Below, one piece after another: positions 16,992 to 26,243 of a stretch of DNA of 64,000 nucleotides. This DNA is from Flavobacterium celericrescens (GTDB lineage: Bacteria; Bacteroidota; Bacteroidia; Flavobacteriales; Flavobacteriaceae), in contig NZ_JAAJBV010000007.1 in the NCBI RefSeq assembly GCF_011392075.1, positions 62,001-126,000 of the forward strand. The letters are read 5' to 3'. The notes below the pieces were generated by a model. It made no database searches. It saw only the letters and a list, made by a program, of their open reading frames with translations, and was not told the origin of the DNA. The stretch's first letter is position 1. The number at the start of each line of letters is the position of its first letter. The position numbers and the translations under genes were made by a program.

Positions 16992-18425
16992 ATGTTTTTC
17001 AACTCCTTATCTTTCGCTATATTTTTACCAATTGTATTTTTATTCTATTGGTTCATTTTTGCTAAAAATAAAACTACTCAAAACGCAGTGCTAATCGTTG
17101 CGAGTTATTACTTTTACTCGTGTTGGGATTGGCGTTTTTTGTTTTTATTGGTGTTTTCTACGTTGTTGGATTACTTTAGTGCCATCATGATGGAAAATAG
17201 TACGACTGATAAAAAGCGTAAATTGTGGTTGTGGTTGACAATTGGTATTAACTTAGGGTTTTTAGGCGTTTTTAAATATTATGATTTTTTTGCCCAATCC
17301 TTTGCTGATTTATTACAAGGTTTTGGATTCCATACTAATCCAGTTTTATTGAAATTAATTCTTCCAGTAGGAATTTCGTTTTATACGTTTCATGGCTTAT
17401 CGTATGTGATTGATATTTATTACAAACGCATCACAGCCGAACGCAATTTTATAGACTATTCACTGTTTGTGAGTTATTTTCCGCTTTTAGTTGCTGGGCC
17501 AATTGAAAGAGCCACGCACTTATTGCCACAAGTAAAAGTTAAACGCCATTTTGATTTAGAGAAAGCCAAAGAAGGTGTTTATCAAATTATATGGGGATTG
17601 GTTAAAAAAGTGGTTATTGCTGATAGTTGTGCTACTTATGCCAACGCTGTTTTTGATCATTACGAATCGATGAATTCGTTGTCATTAGCATTGGGAGCCG
17701 TGTATTTTGCTTTCCAAATTTATGGGGATTTTTCAGGCTATTCCGATATCGCACTAGGGACATCCAAATTGTTTGGGATTGATTTATTAAAGAATTTTAA
17801 TTATCCTTATTTTTCTCGAGATATTGCAGAATTTTGGCGCCGTTGGCATATTTCATTGTCGTCTTGGTTTCGCGATTATTTGTATATTCCATTGGGAGGA
17901 AGTCAAGGTGGTATGTGGATGAAAGTAAGAAATACGTTTATTATTTTCTTGGTCAGTGGGTTTTGGCATGGTGCCAATTGGACTTATATCGTTTGGGGAT
18001 TAATCAATGCGATATATTTCTTACCCTTGTTGCTTCAAAATAAAAATCGTTCCAATATGGGCGAAATAGTAATGGGTTGGGATATTGGTAGTTTAAAAAC
18101 TATTTTGAATATTCTGGGGACATTTGCTTTGAGTACGTTGGCTTGGATTTTTTTTAGAGCCAAATCCTTAACTGAGGCTATTGGATATCTTCAACGAATG
18201 TTTACTGATTTCCATTTTGAAAGCCAATATTTGAATAATGAACGATACAATTTTGAACTCTTACTTTTGGTTTTCGTTTTTGTAGGAGTAGAATGGTTCA
18301 ATCGATCAAAAGTAGAACCTTTGTCAGGAAAAGCATCTTGGATAAAAGTAACGTTGGCTATTATGGCTTTATTAGCTTTAGGTGTGTATTCAGATTATAA
18401 AGAATTTATTTATTTCCAATTCTAA
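16992..18425 (+). CDS. MBOAT family membrane O-acyltransferase (AlgI-like), module 2
   Basis: A 477-residue paralogue of the MBOAT at 10914. Long identical blocks include SYYFYSCWDWRFLFLLVFST, then SFYTFHGLSYVIDI, EFWRRWHISLSSWF and LVSGFWHGANWT, including the invariant His. The two copies differ most at the N-terminus and in the C-terminal helices. It should move acyl groups across the inner membrane. Unlike module 1, it is followed by two tandem SGNH-like genes. The first of these starts on the last base of this gene's stop codon. Confidence 0.92.
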   Translation: MFFNSLSFAIFLPIVFLFYWFIFAKNKTTQNAVLIVASYYFYSCWDWRFLFLLVFSTLLDYFSAIMMENSTTDKKRKLWLWLTIGINLGFLGVFKYYDFFAQSFADLLQGFGFHTNPVLLKLILPVGISFYTFHGLSYVIDIYYKRITAERNFIDYSLFVSYFPLLVAGPIERATHLLPQVKVKRHFDLEKAKEGVYQIIWGLVKKVVIADSCATYANAVFDHYESMNSLSLALGAVYFAFQIYGDFSGYSDIALGTSKLFGIDLLKNFNYPYFSRDIAEFWRRWHISLSSWFRDYLYIPLGGSQGGMWMKVRNTFIIFLVSGFWHGANWTYIVWGLINAIYFLPLLLQNKNRSNMGEIVMGWDIGSLKTILNILGTFALSTLAWIFFRAKSLTEAIGYLQRMFTDFHFESQYLNNERYNFELLLLVFVFVGVEWFNRSKVEPLSGKASWIKVTLAIMALLALGVYSDYKEFIYFQF

Positions 18426-19312
18426 TGAAAGTATTTTTTCTCTTTGTCGGAAAAATTATGGTTGTGCTTTTGCTCTCTGCTTTTGCATTGGATTTGGGTT
18501 ATTCTTATGTGTATTCAAAGTCTACTACAAGAAATAAAATTGAAAATATTTTAAATGGTGAGCCTAAAGAATTTGATGTTATCATGTTAGGTTCTTCAAG
18601 AGCTAATAATCATTTTGTACCTCAATTATTTATAGAAAAAGGATTAAAGGCTTATAATTATGGCATGAGTGGTTCTAGGCTACAAGAATCAGCTCTAGTG
18701 CTTCAATTAATGTTGTCCAAAAAATATGATATTAAAAATATAATTCTTGAAGTTGATTTGAATATCAATACTGAAGGCTATTCTGATGGAACACGCGCTC
18801 GCTTTATGCCTTATCTTAAGTCAAATGAAACGGTTGCTAATTATTATGGCGAAATTATACCAGAATTTCAGTCGTTGTATTATTTGCCTTTTTATCGCTA
18901 CATTCAGTATGATTCTCAAATTGGTTTTAGAGAAATGGTTTTTGCAGCCATTCATAAATCTTCGGCAAGTGTGTTAAATGAAGGTTTTTATGCTTTACAA
19001 GGTGAAGGACTTAACATGCAGTATGATTTAACTAAATATACGCCAAAGAAAAACAAAGATTATGAATTAATTAAAAAGTTGTGTAATAACAATGGTATCA
19101 ATCTAATAGTTGTGAGTACACCTATGTGTGAGCATGTGAAAGGAATAAACTATTTTGAGGCCATAAAAAATGTTTATCCCGAAGTGCATAATTATGAAAA
19201 TGTAGTAACAGAAGATAAATATTTTTCTACTTGTGGGCACATGAATGAAGCTGGTGCTCGCGTTTTTACTGCAAAAATCATAGAGGATTTCTTTCCAACA
19301 AAAGCAAAGTAA
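18425..19312 (+). CDS. Membrane-anchored SGNH-like protein, module 2 copy a
   Basis: A 295-residue protein with one N-terminal membrane helix (about residues 5-25). The nucleophile motif is MLGSSRANNHF (Ser58) and the C-terminal His block is STCGHMNEAGA (His272). The Asp three residues before the His, seen in the module 1 protein, is absent here (Thr269). It shares start-stop overlap with the MBOAT gene and with its own paralogue. Probably the periplasmic acylation partner, working with a Ser-His dyad or borrowing another acid. The family call rests on motifs and context. Confidence 0.65.
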   Translation: MKVFFLFVGKIMVVLLLSAFALDLGYSYVYSKSTTRNKIENILNGEPKEFDVIMLGSSRANNHFVPQLFIEKGLKAYNYGMSGSRLQESALVLQLMLSKKYDIKNIILEVDLNINTEGYSDGTRARFMPYLKSNETVANYYGEIIPEFQSLYYLPFYRYIQYDSQIGFREMVFAAIHKSSASVLNEGFYALQGEGLNMQYDLTKYTPKKNKDYELIKKLCNNNGINLIVVSTPMCEHVKGINYFEAIKNVYPEVHNYENVVTEDKYFSTCGHMNEAGARVFTAKIIEDFFPTKAK

Positions 19313-20190
19313 TGAAGGCGTTTTTTCTCTTTATCGGAAAAATTATAGTTGTGCTTTTGCTGTCAGCAATTGTATTGGATTTTATTTATACCACAGTTTT
19401 TGCACAATCGAAAATTAGAAATAAAGTAGAAAATGTTATCAATTCGAAACCTCAAAATTACGATGTGATTATTTTAGGGACATCAAGAGCTAATAATCAT
19501 TTTGTTTCGGAATTGTTTGCGGAAAAAGGATTGAAGACTTTTAATTATGGGATGAGTGGTGCACATTTATTTGAAACTTCATTGCTGTTGAAATTGATGG
19601 TTGAGCGCGGGTGGAAGATTAAAAACATCATTATAGAAACCGATTTGAATTTATGTAATGAAAAGCGTGATGATGGTACTTTTGGTCGTTTTATGCCTTT
19701 TATGCATCAATCAAAAACTATAGCTGACCATTTTAAAAATGAAACCGATTTTGCCGAACTGTATTATGTTCCTTTTTATCGCTATATTCAGTTTGATGCA
19801 AAAGTTGGATTAAGGGCTTTTTATAAAACGGCTATTGGCGAACCTACGAATGTATTGGCAAATAATGGTTATTATCCGTTGGGATTTAATCCAAAGGCGA
19901 ATATGAAAAATAATATTGAAAGTTTAGTGCCATTACGTAACCGTTATTTCGAAGAAATTAAGCAAATTTGTAAAAGTAATAACATCAATCTGATTGCAGT
20001 GACCACGCCTATGTGTTCTAATGTAAAAGGAATGGGTTATTTCAAAAAAGTAAAAAAGTTATATCCTGAAATTAACGAATATGAACATATAGTTGATGGA
20101 GACGAGTACTTTTCTTCTTGTGGGCATTTGAATGATAAAGGCGCTAGGTTGTTTACTGCTAAAATTATTGAAGATTTATTTAAAAAATAA
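19312..20190 (+). CDS. Membrane-anchored SGNH-like protein, module 2 copy b
   Basis: A 292-residue tandem paralogue of the preceding gene. The two share the N-terminal helix pattern (FLFIGKIIVVLLLS), ILGTSRANNHF (Ser58), YVPFYRYIQFD and FSSCGHLNDKGARLFTAKII (His272). The position of the usual triad Asp is Ser269. Its ATG uses the last A of the upstream stop. The duplication implies two acyl acceptors, or a heterodimeric partner for one MBOAT. Function is inferred from context. Confidence 0.65.
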   Translation: MKAFFLFIGKIIVVLLLSAIVLDFIYTTVFAQSKIRNKVENVINSKPQNYDVIILGTSRANNHFVSELFAEKGLKTFNYGMSGAHLFETSLLLKLMVERGWKIKNIIIETDLNLCNEKRDDGTFGRFMPFMHQSKTIADHFKNETDFAELYYVPFYRYIQFDAKVGLRAFYKTAIGEPTNVLANNGYYPLGFNPKANMKNNIESLVPLRNRYFEEIKQICKSNNINLIAVTTPMCSNVKGMGYFKKVKKLYPEINEYEHIVDGDEYFSSCGHLNDKGARLFTAKIIEDLFKK

Positions 20191-20193
20191 ACT

Positions 20194-21342
20194 ATGCACA
20201 TTGCTTTTCTTACCCCCGAATATCCTCACTCGAAAGTTAAACATTCGGGAGGGCTTGGCACGAGTATCAAAAACTTGGTAGTTGCCTTAGTTGAAAAAGG
20301 AATACGTGTAACGGTTTTTATTTATGGACAACCTCAAGCCGCTGTTTTTGAAGAAAATGGTGTTATTTTTCATTTGATTGCCAATAAAAAATATCGATTT
20401 GCAAAGTGGTTTTTTTATCGAAAGTATATTCAAAACTATGTTAATTCGGTTGTTAAAAAGGAGAGAATAGATATTATAGAAGCACCTGATTGGACTGGTG
20501 TAACAGCTTTTATGCGTTTTGATATTCCTTTGATTATTCGTTTTCATGGTAGTGATACCTATTTTTGTCATTTAGAACAACGTAAACAAAAGTTTAAAAA
20601 CCGTTTGTTTGAAACGGTAGCGGTTCGAAATGCGCAAGGCTATATTGCGCCTACCAAATATGCTGGTGAAGTATCGGCTCAATTGTTTGGCTTGTCTAAA
20701 CAGCAAATTACTACCATTCATTATGGGTTGGATTTAAAACAGTTTCAAAATGAAAGTCCAGCCCAGTTTGAAAAAGGGTTGTTGTTGTATATAGGAACAA
20801 TTATAAGAAAAAAAGGTGTTTTTGAATTGCCAGCAATTTTTAAAAAAGTATTGGAACAAGTGCCTACCGCAAAATTGGTTTTGATTGGTGGTGATTCATC
20901 TGATATACAAACAGGAAGTGCTTCTTCTTGGGAATTAGTGAAAGCTACGTTTGATTCGTCTGTACTTGAACAAGTTGATTATAAAGGAAAAATACCTTAT
21001 TCAGAAGTGCAAACGTATATTAAAAAAGCTAACGTGTGTTTGTTTCCTACTTATGCAGAAACGTTAGGAATGGTAACCATAGAATCTATGGCGATGCAAA
21101 AACCTGTTGTGAATAGCAATATTGGTTGGGCACAAGAATTAATGGAAGATGGAAAAAGTGGATTTTTGGTGCATCCTTCACATCATGAAGAATATGCTAA
21201 TCGTATTGTCTCTGTTTTACAAAACGATGGATTATATACTCAGCTTGGAACATCGGCTTGTTCATTTGTTTCAGAGCGATTTGATATTGAAAATGTAGTA
21301 AAAATGAATATTCAATTTTACGAATCTAAAATACATCTTTAG
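20194..21342 (+). CDS. GT4-type glycosyltransferase
   Basis: A 382-residue GT-B protein. FLTPEYPHSKVKHSGGLGTS opens the acceptor domain as in GT4 enzymes, with IIRFHGSDTYF in the middle. LLYIGTIIRKKGVFELPAIF and PTYAETLGMVTIESMAMQKP (the EX7E region) complete the donor domain. It lies three bases after the SGNH copy b gene. A retaining sugar transfer in the cytoplasm is expected; the donor is unknown. Confidence 0.88.
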   Translation: MHIAFLTPEYPHSKVKHSGGLGTSIKNLVVALVEKGIRVTVFIYGQPQAAVFEENGVIFHLIANKKYRFAKWFFYRKYIQNYVNSVVKKERIDIIEAPDWTGVTAFMRFDIPLIIRFHGSDTYFCHLEQRKQKFKNRLFETVAVRNAQGYIAPTKYAGEVSAQLFGLSKQQITTIHYGLDLKQFQNESPAQFEKGLLLYIGTIIRKKGVFELPAIFKKVLEQVPTAKLVLIGGDSSDIQTGSASSWELVKATFDSSVLEQVDYKGKIPYSEVQTYIKKANVCLFPTYAETLGMVTIESMAMQKPVVNSNIGWAQELMEDGKSGFLVHPSHHEEYANRIVSVLQNDGLYTQLGTSACSFVSERFDIENVVKMNIQFYESKIHL

Positions 21343-21343
21343 T

Positions 21344-22297
21344 ATGCTAAAATCCTTAAAAAAAATAGCAAGTAAATTGCATAAAAGAGTAAGATTGATA
21401 TTTTTTTATGGACGTCGTATTACTTTTTCAAGAACTAATGATACCAAAACAATCATTATTTGTTTTGATGGTGTTTTTTCACATGGTGGTTTAGTAGACA
21501 GGATAAAAGGAATGATTTCGTTTTATGAAGTAGCAAAACAACTAAATTGTGATTTTAAAATAAGATTTGATCACCCGTTTGATTTAGATGTTTATTTTGA
21601 ACCAAATGACCATAACTGGAAAATAGAAAAAGAAGTGCAATACAATCCATTTGATACAGAGATTCTTTATTTGATGGATAATTTTGATTCTAATCCGCTG
21701 GCATTAATTCAACAATCTAAAGCAAAAACAATTTTAGTGTATTGTAATATTGATTATTCTAAAACTATGTTTCCAGAATACACAGTAGAGCAACATGCTA
21801 ACCAATGGCGAAATAATTTTAATGAACTCTTTAAAAAATCGACATTTTTATCACAAGAAATTTCAAAGTTACCTCAGGAAGAACATTTGGTATTTCATAC
21901 TCGTTTTACCTCTTTGATGGGAGATTTTAAAGATTCTTCAGTCAAACTAATTTCAGAACAGGAAAAACAGCAATTGATAACAATATTGGTTGAAAAAATT
22001 CATCAAAAAGCATTGTTGTATCCTAATCGTTCGGTTTATGTTTTGTCTGATAGTGTTATATTTTTAGATTACATTCGTAAAAATACTACATATAAAGTTT
22101 TAGAAGGAACACCAAAACATGTTGATATCAAAAATAATGATGCCAGTTTGGAATCACATACCAAAACCTTAACCGATTTCTTTTTCATAGCATCGAGTGA
22201 TAGCGTATATTTGTTAAAAGAAAATAAAATGTACATGAGTGGTTTTTCAAAATATGCAGCCATTTTAGGCAATAAACCATTTGAGGTAATTCAATAA
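21344..22297 (+). CDS. Putative fucosyltransferase-like protein
   Basis: A 317-residue protein with no standard GT2 or GT4 signature. Three segments recall the GDP-fucose transferase superfamily (GT11/GT23/NodZ): SHGGLVDRIKGMISFYEVAK near residue 46, FHTRFTSLMGDF (an HxR block) and a C-terminal TDFFFIASSDSVYLL...SGFSKYAAILG. In that superfamily these bind GDP-fucose. It has no signal peptide and lies among glycosyltransferases, so a sugar transferase role is likely. The assignment is an inference from motif order and needs a profile comparison. Confidence 0.5.
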   Translation: MLKSLKKIASKLHKRVRLIFFYGRRITFSRTNDTKTIIICFDGVFSHGGLVDRIKGMISFYEVAKQLNCDFKIRFDHPFDLDVYFEPNDHNWKIEKEVQYNPFDTEILYLMDNFDSNPLALIQQSKAKTILVYCNIDYSKTMFPEYTVEQHANQWRNNFNELFKKSTFLSQEISKLPQEEHLVFHTRFTSLMGDFKDSSVKLISEQEKQQLITILVEKIHQKALLYPNRSVYVLSDSVIFLDYIRKNTTYKVLEGTPKHVDIKNNDASLESHTKTLTDFFFIASSDSVYLLKENKMYMSGFSKYAAILGNKPFEVIQ

Positions 22298-22300
22298 TAG

Positions 22301-23830
22301 ATGATTGTAGTTGTTCACAATACTAGGATAGTAACACAAATAGTTACTGCTGATGGAAATCATTTAGGGCTTTTTAAAAAAAGTATTGGTGCCACTTTGT
22401 TTGATTTGGCTAAAAAATATCCTGAAGAAGTATTAGCTTGGTGTGATGAACGTGCTTATACTTGTTTTGATGCACACATGGCTTCAGCTTTGTTGCATCA
22501 TGATAAAATGATATTGTCTTTTAATCCAAATATAAACGAGTATCTAAGTACACGATTTGGGTATGTAGATCATGCTTCTATTTTATCGATTCCAAAAAAT
22601 GTTTCTTTTTTTACTTGGCAAGTATCTGCTACAGTTGGTGTAGTAAAGTCAAGTTTGTTAAACGCTTTGAATGAATTAGTTCCAAATAAAAATGAACCTT
22701 TTGATTATTTATTGCAATCGTTGACCAAGCGAGCTATGCCAAATGGTTTGTTTTGTTATTCAGAGCCTAAATTATTGACTCGCTCCATAGGTTTTAATCA
22801 AGAATCGAGTTCAGACTATATTTTGTTTCGATTTGTAAAGCAACACAAAAGTTTGAAATGGTTGGTTGTTCTGTTTTTTAATATTTTGATGTATGAAAAA
22901 AGACTTTCCATTTTACCTTTGATTTATGCATTATTTTTTGCTGCCCGAAAATGGAATAATAAGCAATTAGAGAGGGTTGAAGTTTGTTCTAAAAAGCAAG
23001 TTGTTTCAACTGGAGAAATTGACGTAATTGTTCCTACTATTGGCCGTCCAGAGCATGTTTATCATGTTTTGTGCGATTTGCGAAATCAAACGCATTTGCC
23101 TCAAAAAGTAATAGTAGTAGAGCAAAATCCAGCGCTTAATAGTAATTCACAATTGAACTTTCTTACTCAAGAAATTTGGCCATTTATCATAGATCATACG
23201 TTTACACATCAGCCAGGCGCTTGTAATGCTAGAAATATAGCGCTTTCTAAAGTGACGAGTGAATGGGTTTTTATGTGTGATGATGACAATCGATTTGAAG
23301 CTACTTTAATTGAAAAAGTATTGGCTAATGTAAAACAATATGGAGTAGAAGTGCTTTCGACAGCATATCCACAAGTTAATGAGCGTATTGATTATATGAC
23401 AATTCATCAAACTACAATTTTTGGTTCAGGAAATAGTTTCGTAAAATCTTCTTATTTGAAACAAGTACAATTTGATGCTACTTATGAGTTTTGTTATGGA
23501 GAGGATTTTGATTTTGGAATGCAATTGAGAAAAGCTGGTGCTGATGTAGTATATTTTCCAAGTCCAGCAATTACCCATTTAAAAGCGCCAATGGGCGGGT
23601 TTAGAATTAAACCTGTATTCAAGTGGAGTCAAGATGTTGTGCAGCCAATTCCATCGCCAACTATTTTATTAAATTATTTGAAGTATAGAACCAAAGAGCA
23701 AGTTGATGCGTATAAAACTATTTTTTATTTTAAAAAGTGGAAAAAAAATGTTTTTCAAAACCCTTTTGTATTTTTAAAAGAGACAAATTTGCATTGGAAC
23801 GCAAGTAAAAAATGGTCAGAAAAAATTTAA
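22301..23830 (+). CDS. GT2 glycosyltransferase with extra N-terminal domain
   Basis: A 509-residue protein. From about residue 237 it is a normal GT-A transferase: IDVIVPTIGRPEHVYHVLCD, QPGACNARNIALSKV and the metal site VFMCDDDNRF (about 324-333). The first 230 residues form a separate region with no motif I know; it includes a hydrophobic stretch KWLVVLFFNILMYEKR that may touch the membrane. The N-terminal part could bind the acceptor or be a second, divergent catalytic domain. It sits in the same tightly packed operon. Confidence 0.8.
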   Translation: MIVVVHNTRIVTQIVTADGNHLGLFKKSIGATLFDLAKKYPEEVLAWCDERAYTCFDAHMASALLHHDKMILSFNPNINEYLSTRFGYVDHASILSIPKNVSFFTWQVSATVGVVKSSLLNALNELVPNKNEPFDYLLQSLTKRAMPNGLFCYSEPKLLTRSIGFNQESSSDYILFRFVKQHKSLKWLVVLFFNILMYEKRLSILPLIYALFFAARKWNNKQLERVEVCSKKQVVSTGEIDVIVPTIGRPEHVYHVLCDLRNQTHLPQKVIVVEQNPALNSNSQLNFLTQEIWPFIIDHTFTHQPGACNARNIALSKVTSEWVFMCDDDNRFEATLIEKVLANVKQYGVEVLSTAYPQVNERIDYMTIHQTTIFGSGNSFVKSSYLKQVQFDATYEFCYGEDFDFGMQLRKAGADVVYFPSPAITHLKAPMGGFRIKPVFKWSQDVVQPIPSPTILLNYLKYRTKEQVDAYKTIFYFKKWKKNVFQNPFVFLKETNLHWNASKKWSEKI

Positions 23831-23833
23831 TCG

Positions 23834-24853
23834 ATGTTGAAATTCTATACCTATATAAAAGAAATAACCCCAGAAAATCGTAAACGCGTTTTTCCTATGC
23901 TTTTTGATTGGTTTTATTTGGAAAATCCACTTGTAAAAGAATACTTTAAGCAGGTAGAAGCAATTGAAGAAGCTGATGTTTGTATTTTACCCATTGATTT
24001 AGGCTTTTATTTATCTAATAATAGAAAACAAGAGGTTGAACAGTTTATTGCTGCTGCAAAGCAAAACAATAAAAAAGTTTGGATATACAGTGGAGGTGAT
24101 TTTGGAACTACAATTGAAGAAGATTTGATAACTTTTAGATTGGGAGGGTTTCATTCAAAAATGAATGCAAATACTTTTGTTATGCCATCTTTTGTTAATG
24201 ATCCTTATAGCACAATTATTACATCAAAATGGCAACCACTCTCTAAAAATGAAAAACCAACAATTGGTTTTGTTGGAAATGCAGATGGTTCATTTTCTAA
24301 ATGGGTAAAAGAAGCATTAATTTATTCAAAACAAGTTTTATTGCGATTACTGAAAAAAGATTTTACAGATAATCAATCTTTTTATCCGTCAAGTAGTATG
24401 CGATTCAAATTGTTAGATAAGCTTAGGGTTTCTGATAGAATTGATGCAGATTTTATTTACAGAAATAAATATAGAGCAGGTGCGAATAATGAAGCTCAAA
24501 AAAGCAAAACAACTTTGGAGTTTTATGAAAATATTGAGCGTAATTTATACACTTTTTGTTTGCGAGGTTCTGGAAATTTTTCGGTTCGATTTTATGAAAC
24601 ATTGATGATGGGAAGAATTCCGGTTTTAATAGATACTGATGTTCGTTTGCCCTATCATAATCATGTAGATTGGAATAATCATTGTGTAATTGCTACATCA
24701 CAGAACTATATTGAACAAATTGTAGCTTTTCATGAAAAACATTCAGAAGAGGAGTTGATTGAAATACAGAAAAAAAATAGAAGATTAGCTTTAGAGCAAT
24801 TGAATAGACAGGCTTATTTTATCTCAATTTCTAAATTAGAAAACAGTATTTGA
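23834..24853 (+). CDS. Exostosin family (GT47-like) glycosyltransferase
   Basis: A 339-residue protein with the exostosin signature near its C-terminus: YTFCLRGSGNFSVRFYETLM followed by MGRIPVLIDTDVRLP. In this family the Arg and Glu of that segment bind the nucleotide sugar. There is no secretion signal, in contrast to eukaryotic exostosins. Bacterial exostosin homologues are found in O-antigen and capsule loci, mostly uncharacterised. Start ATG 23834 lies four bases after the upstream stop. The sugar is unknown. Confidence 0.8.
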   Translation: MLKFYTYIKEITPENRKRVFPMLFDWFYLENPLVKEYFKQVEAIEEADVCILPIDLGFYLSNNRKQEVEQFIAAAKQNNKKVWIYSGGDFGTTIEEDLITFRLGGFHSKMNANTFVMPSFVNDPYSTIITSKWQPLSKNEKPTIGFVGNADGSFSKWVKEALIYSKQVLLRLLKKDFTDNQSFYPSSSMRFKLLDKLRVSDRIDADFIYRNKYRAGANNEAQKSKTTLEFYENIERNLYTFCLRGSGNFSVRFYETLMMGRIPVLIDTDVRLPYHNHVDWNNHCVIATSQNYIEQIVAFHEKHSEEELIEIQKKNRRLALEQLNRQAYFISISKLENSI

Positions 24854-24854
24854 T

Positions 24855-25847
24855 ATGCAATTTACTTTAATTATTTGTACTTACATGCGAGCGCAACCTT
24901 TGCTAAAGTTGTTGCAGTCTGTTAATTTGCAATCATTGTATCCTAATGAAATTTTAGTAATTGATGGTTCAATAGATGACAACACACAAAAAATGTTAGT
25001 TGAGAATAAGTTTCAAAATTTAACGTATTATAAAGTTGATGCTAAAGATCGTGGATTAACTAAGCAGCGTAATTATGGTATAGCTAGAGTTCAAGAAGCC
25101 AGCGAAATAATTTGTTTTTTAGATGATGATACGGTTTTGGAGTCAAATTATTTTGAAGAAATTATAAAAACGTATGCATTATTTCCAGAAGCATTAGGAG
25201 TTGGCGGATATATTAGCAATGAAACCAATTGGACCAAAACAACTTCAGATTATCAAGCAAAAGGAAATGAGTTTTGTTACGACGGTTGGAAAAGAAAAGA
25301 TGGTTCTCGTTTTGTTTGGCGTAAGAAGTTAGGCTTGGATAGTAATCGTGCTCCAGGTTGTTTGCCTGAGTTTTCTCATGGAAGAAGCATTGGTTTTTTG
25401 CCGCCTTCTGGTAAGATATATGAAGTAGAGCAATTAATGGGAGGAGTTTCTTCGTTTAGAAAAGATATATTTAAAGATTTTCAATTTTCTACCTATTTTG
25501 AAGGTTATGGATTGTATGAGGATGCAGATTTTACATTACGCCTTTCTAAAACAGGAAAATTATATGTGAATACCGCAGCTCAATTAGGTCATTTTCATGA
25601 TGCATCTGGGCGACCAAATAAATATGATTATGGCAAAATGGTGGTTAGAAATGGTTGGTATGTTTGGCGAGTTAAGTATTCAAATCCTTCGTTTACTGCT
25701 AAAGTGAAATGGCATTTAATTACTTTGTTATTAACTGCAATTAGAGGTACAAATATTTTCACAACTAAAAAAAGAAAAGAAGCTGCTACCGAGACTTTCG
25801 GACGAATAGTGGGGTGGTTTTCATTAATTTTTAATAAACCATTATGA
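24855..25847 (+). CDS. GT2 family glycosyltransferase
   Basis: A 330-residue GT-A protein. FTLIICTYMRAQPLLKLLQS begins the fold, ILVIDGSIDDN is strand 2, RGLTKQRNYGIARV is the usual helix and IICFLDDDTVLE holds the metal-binding aspartates (about residues 96-98). YGLYEDADFTLRLSKTG carries the acidic base region. It is the last gene of the + strand locus and ends 10 bases from the convergent receiver gene. Donor unknown. Confidence 0.88.
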   Translation: MQFTLIICTYMRAQPLLKLLQSVNLQSLYPNEILVIDGSIDDNTQKMLVENKFQNLTYYKVDAKDRGLTKQRNYGIARVQEASEIICFLDDDTVLESNYFEEIIKTYALFPEALGVGGYISNETNWTKTTSDYQAKGNEFCYDGWKRKDGSRFVWRKKLGLDSNRAPGCLPEFSHGRSIGFLPPSGKIYEVEQLMGGVSSFRKDIFKDFQFSTYFEGYGLYEDADFTLRLSKTGKLYVNTAAQLGHFHDASGRPNKYDYGKMVVRNGWYVWRVKYSNPSFTAKVKWHLITLLLTAIRGTNIFTTKKRKEAATETFGRIVGWFSLIFNKPL

Positions 25848-25857
25848 TAAAATTATT

Positions 25858-26238
25858 TTAATAAAATTCTTCTTTTATCTCAGACAGTATTTCTTTAGCG
25901 ACAGGTTTTGAGATAAATTTTTTGATGCTTTTATAATTTTTGGATTTAATTATATCTTGCTCGCTAGTTGATGAAGTTAGTAAATAAACAGAAAAATTTT
26001 CTGTATTTATTTTTGGTTCTATTTCTTCTAAAAATTCCCAGCCATTCATGATTGGCATATTGATGTCTAGGAAAATAAAATATTTTTCAATTGATTTGTA
26101 ATTGCTGTTTAGAAAGTTAATGGCTTCGTTTCCATTTTTAAAAATCATAGGATTGTCTAAAAAACCTGCATTTATGAGCATTTTTTTTAAAATTAATACA
26201 GAAACTGCATCGTCATCTATGATTAATAACTGTTTCAT
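25858..26238 (-). CDS. Single-domain response regulator
   Basis: A 126-residue stand-alone receiver domain. The acidic pocket is LLIIDDDAVS, the phosphoacceptor is in FIFLDINMPIMNGWEFL, the Thr/Ser switch is YLLTSSTSEQD and the conserved Lys is in FISKPVA. It has no output domain, so it must signal through protein contact or phosphotransfer, as CheY- or Spo0F-like proteins do. It is the last gene of a - strand group, five bases after the receiver-PAS gene, and likely shares its kinase. Confidence 0.9.
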   Translation of the reverse strand: MKQLLIIDDDAVSVLILKKMLINAGFLDNPMIFKNGNEAINFLNSNYKSIEKYFIFLDINMPIMNGWEFLEEIEPKINTENFSVYLLTSSTSEQDIIKSKNYKSIKKFISKPVAKEILSEIKEEFY

Positions 26239-26243
26239 GAGTT

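Noticed and set aside
18425..20190. Possible pseudogene status for one of the tandem SGNH genes
   Set aside because: Both frames are complete, similar in length and keep the Ser and His motifs, with coupled starts. Nothing points to decay apart from the missing Asp, which both share.
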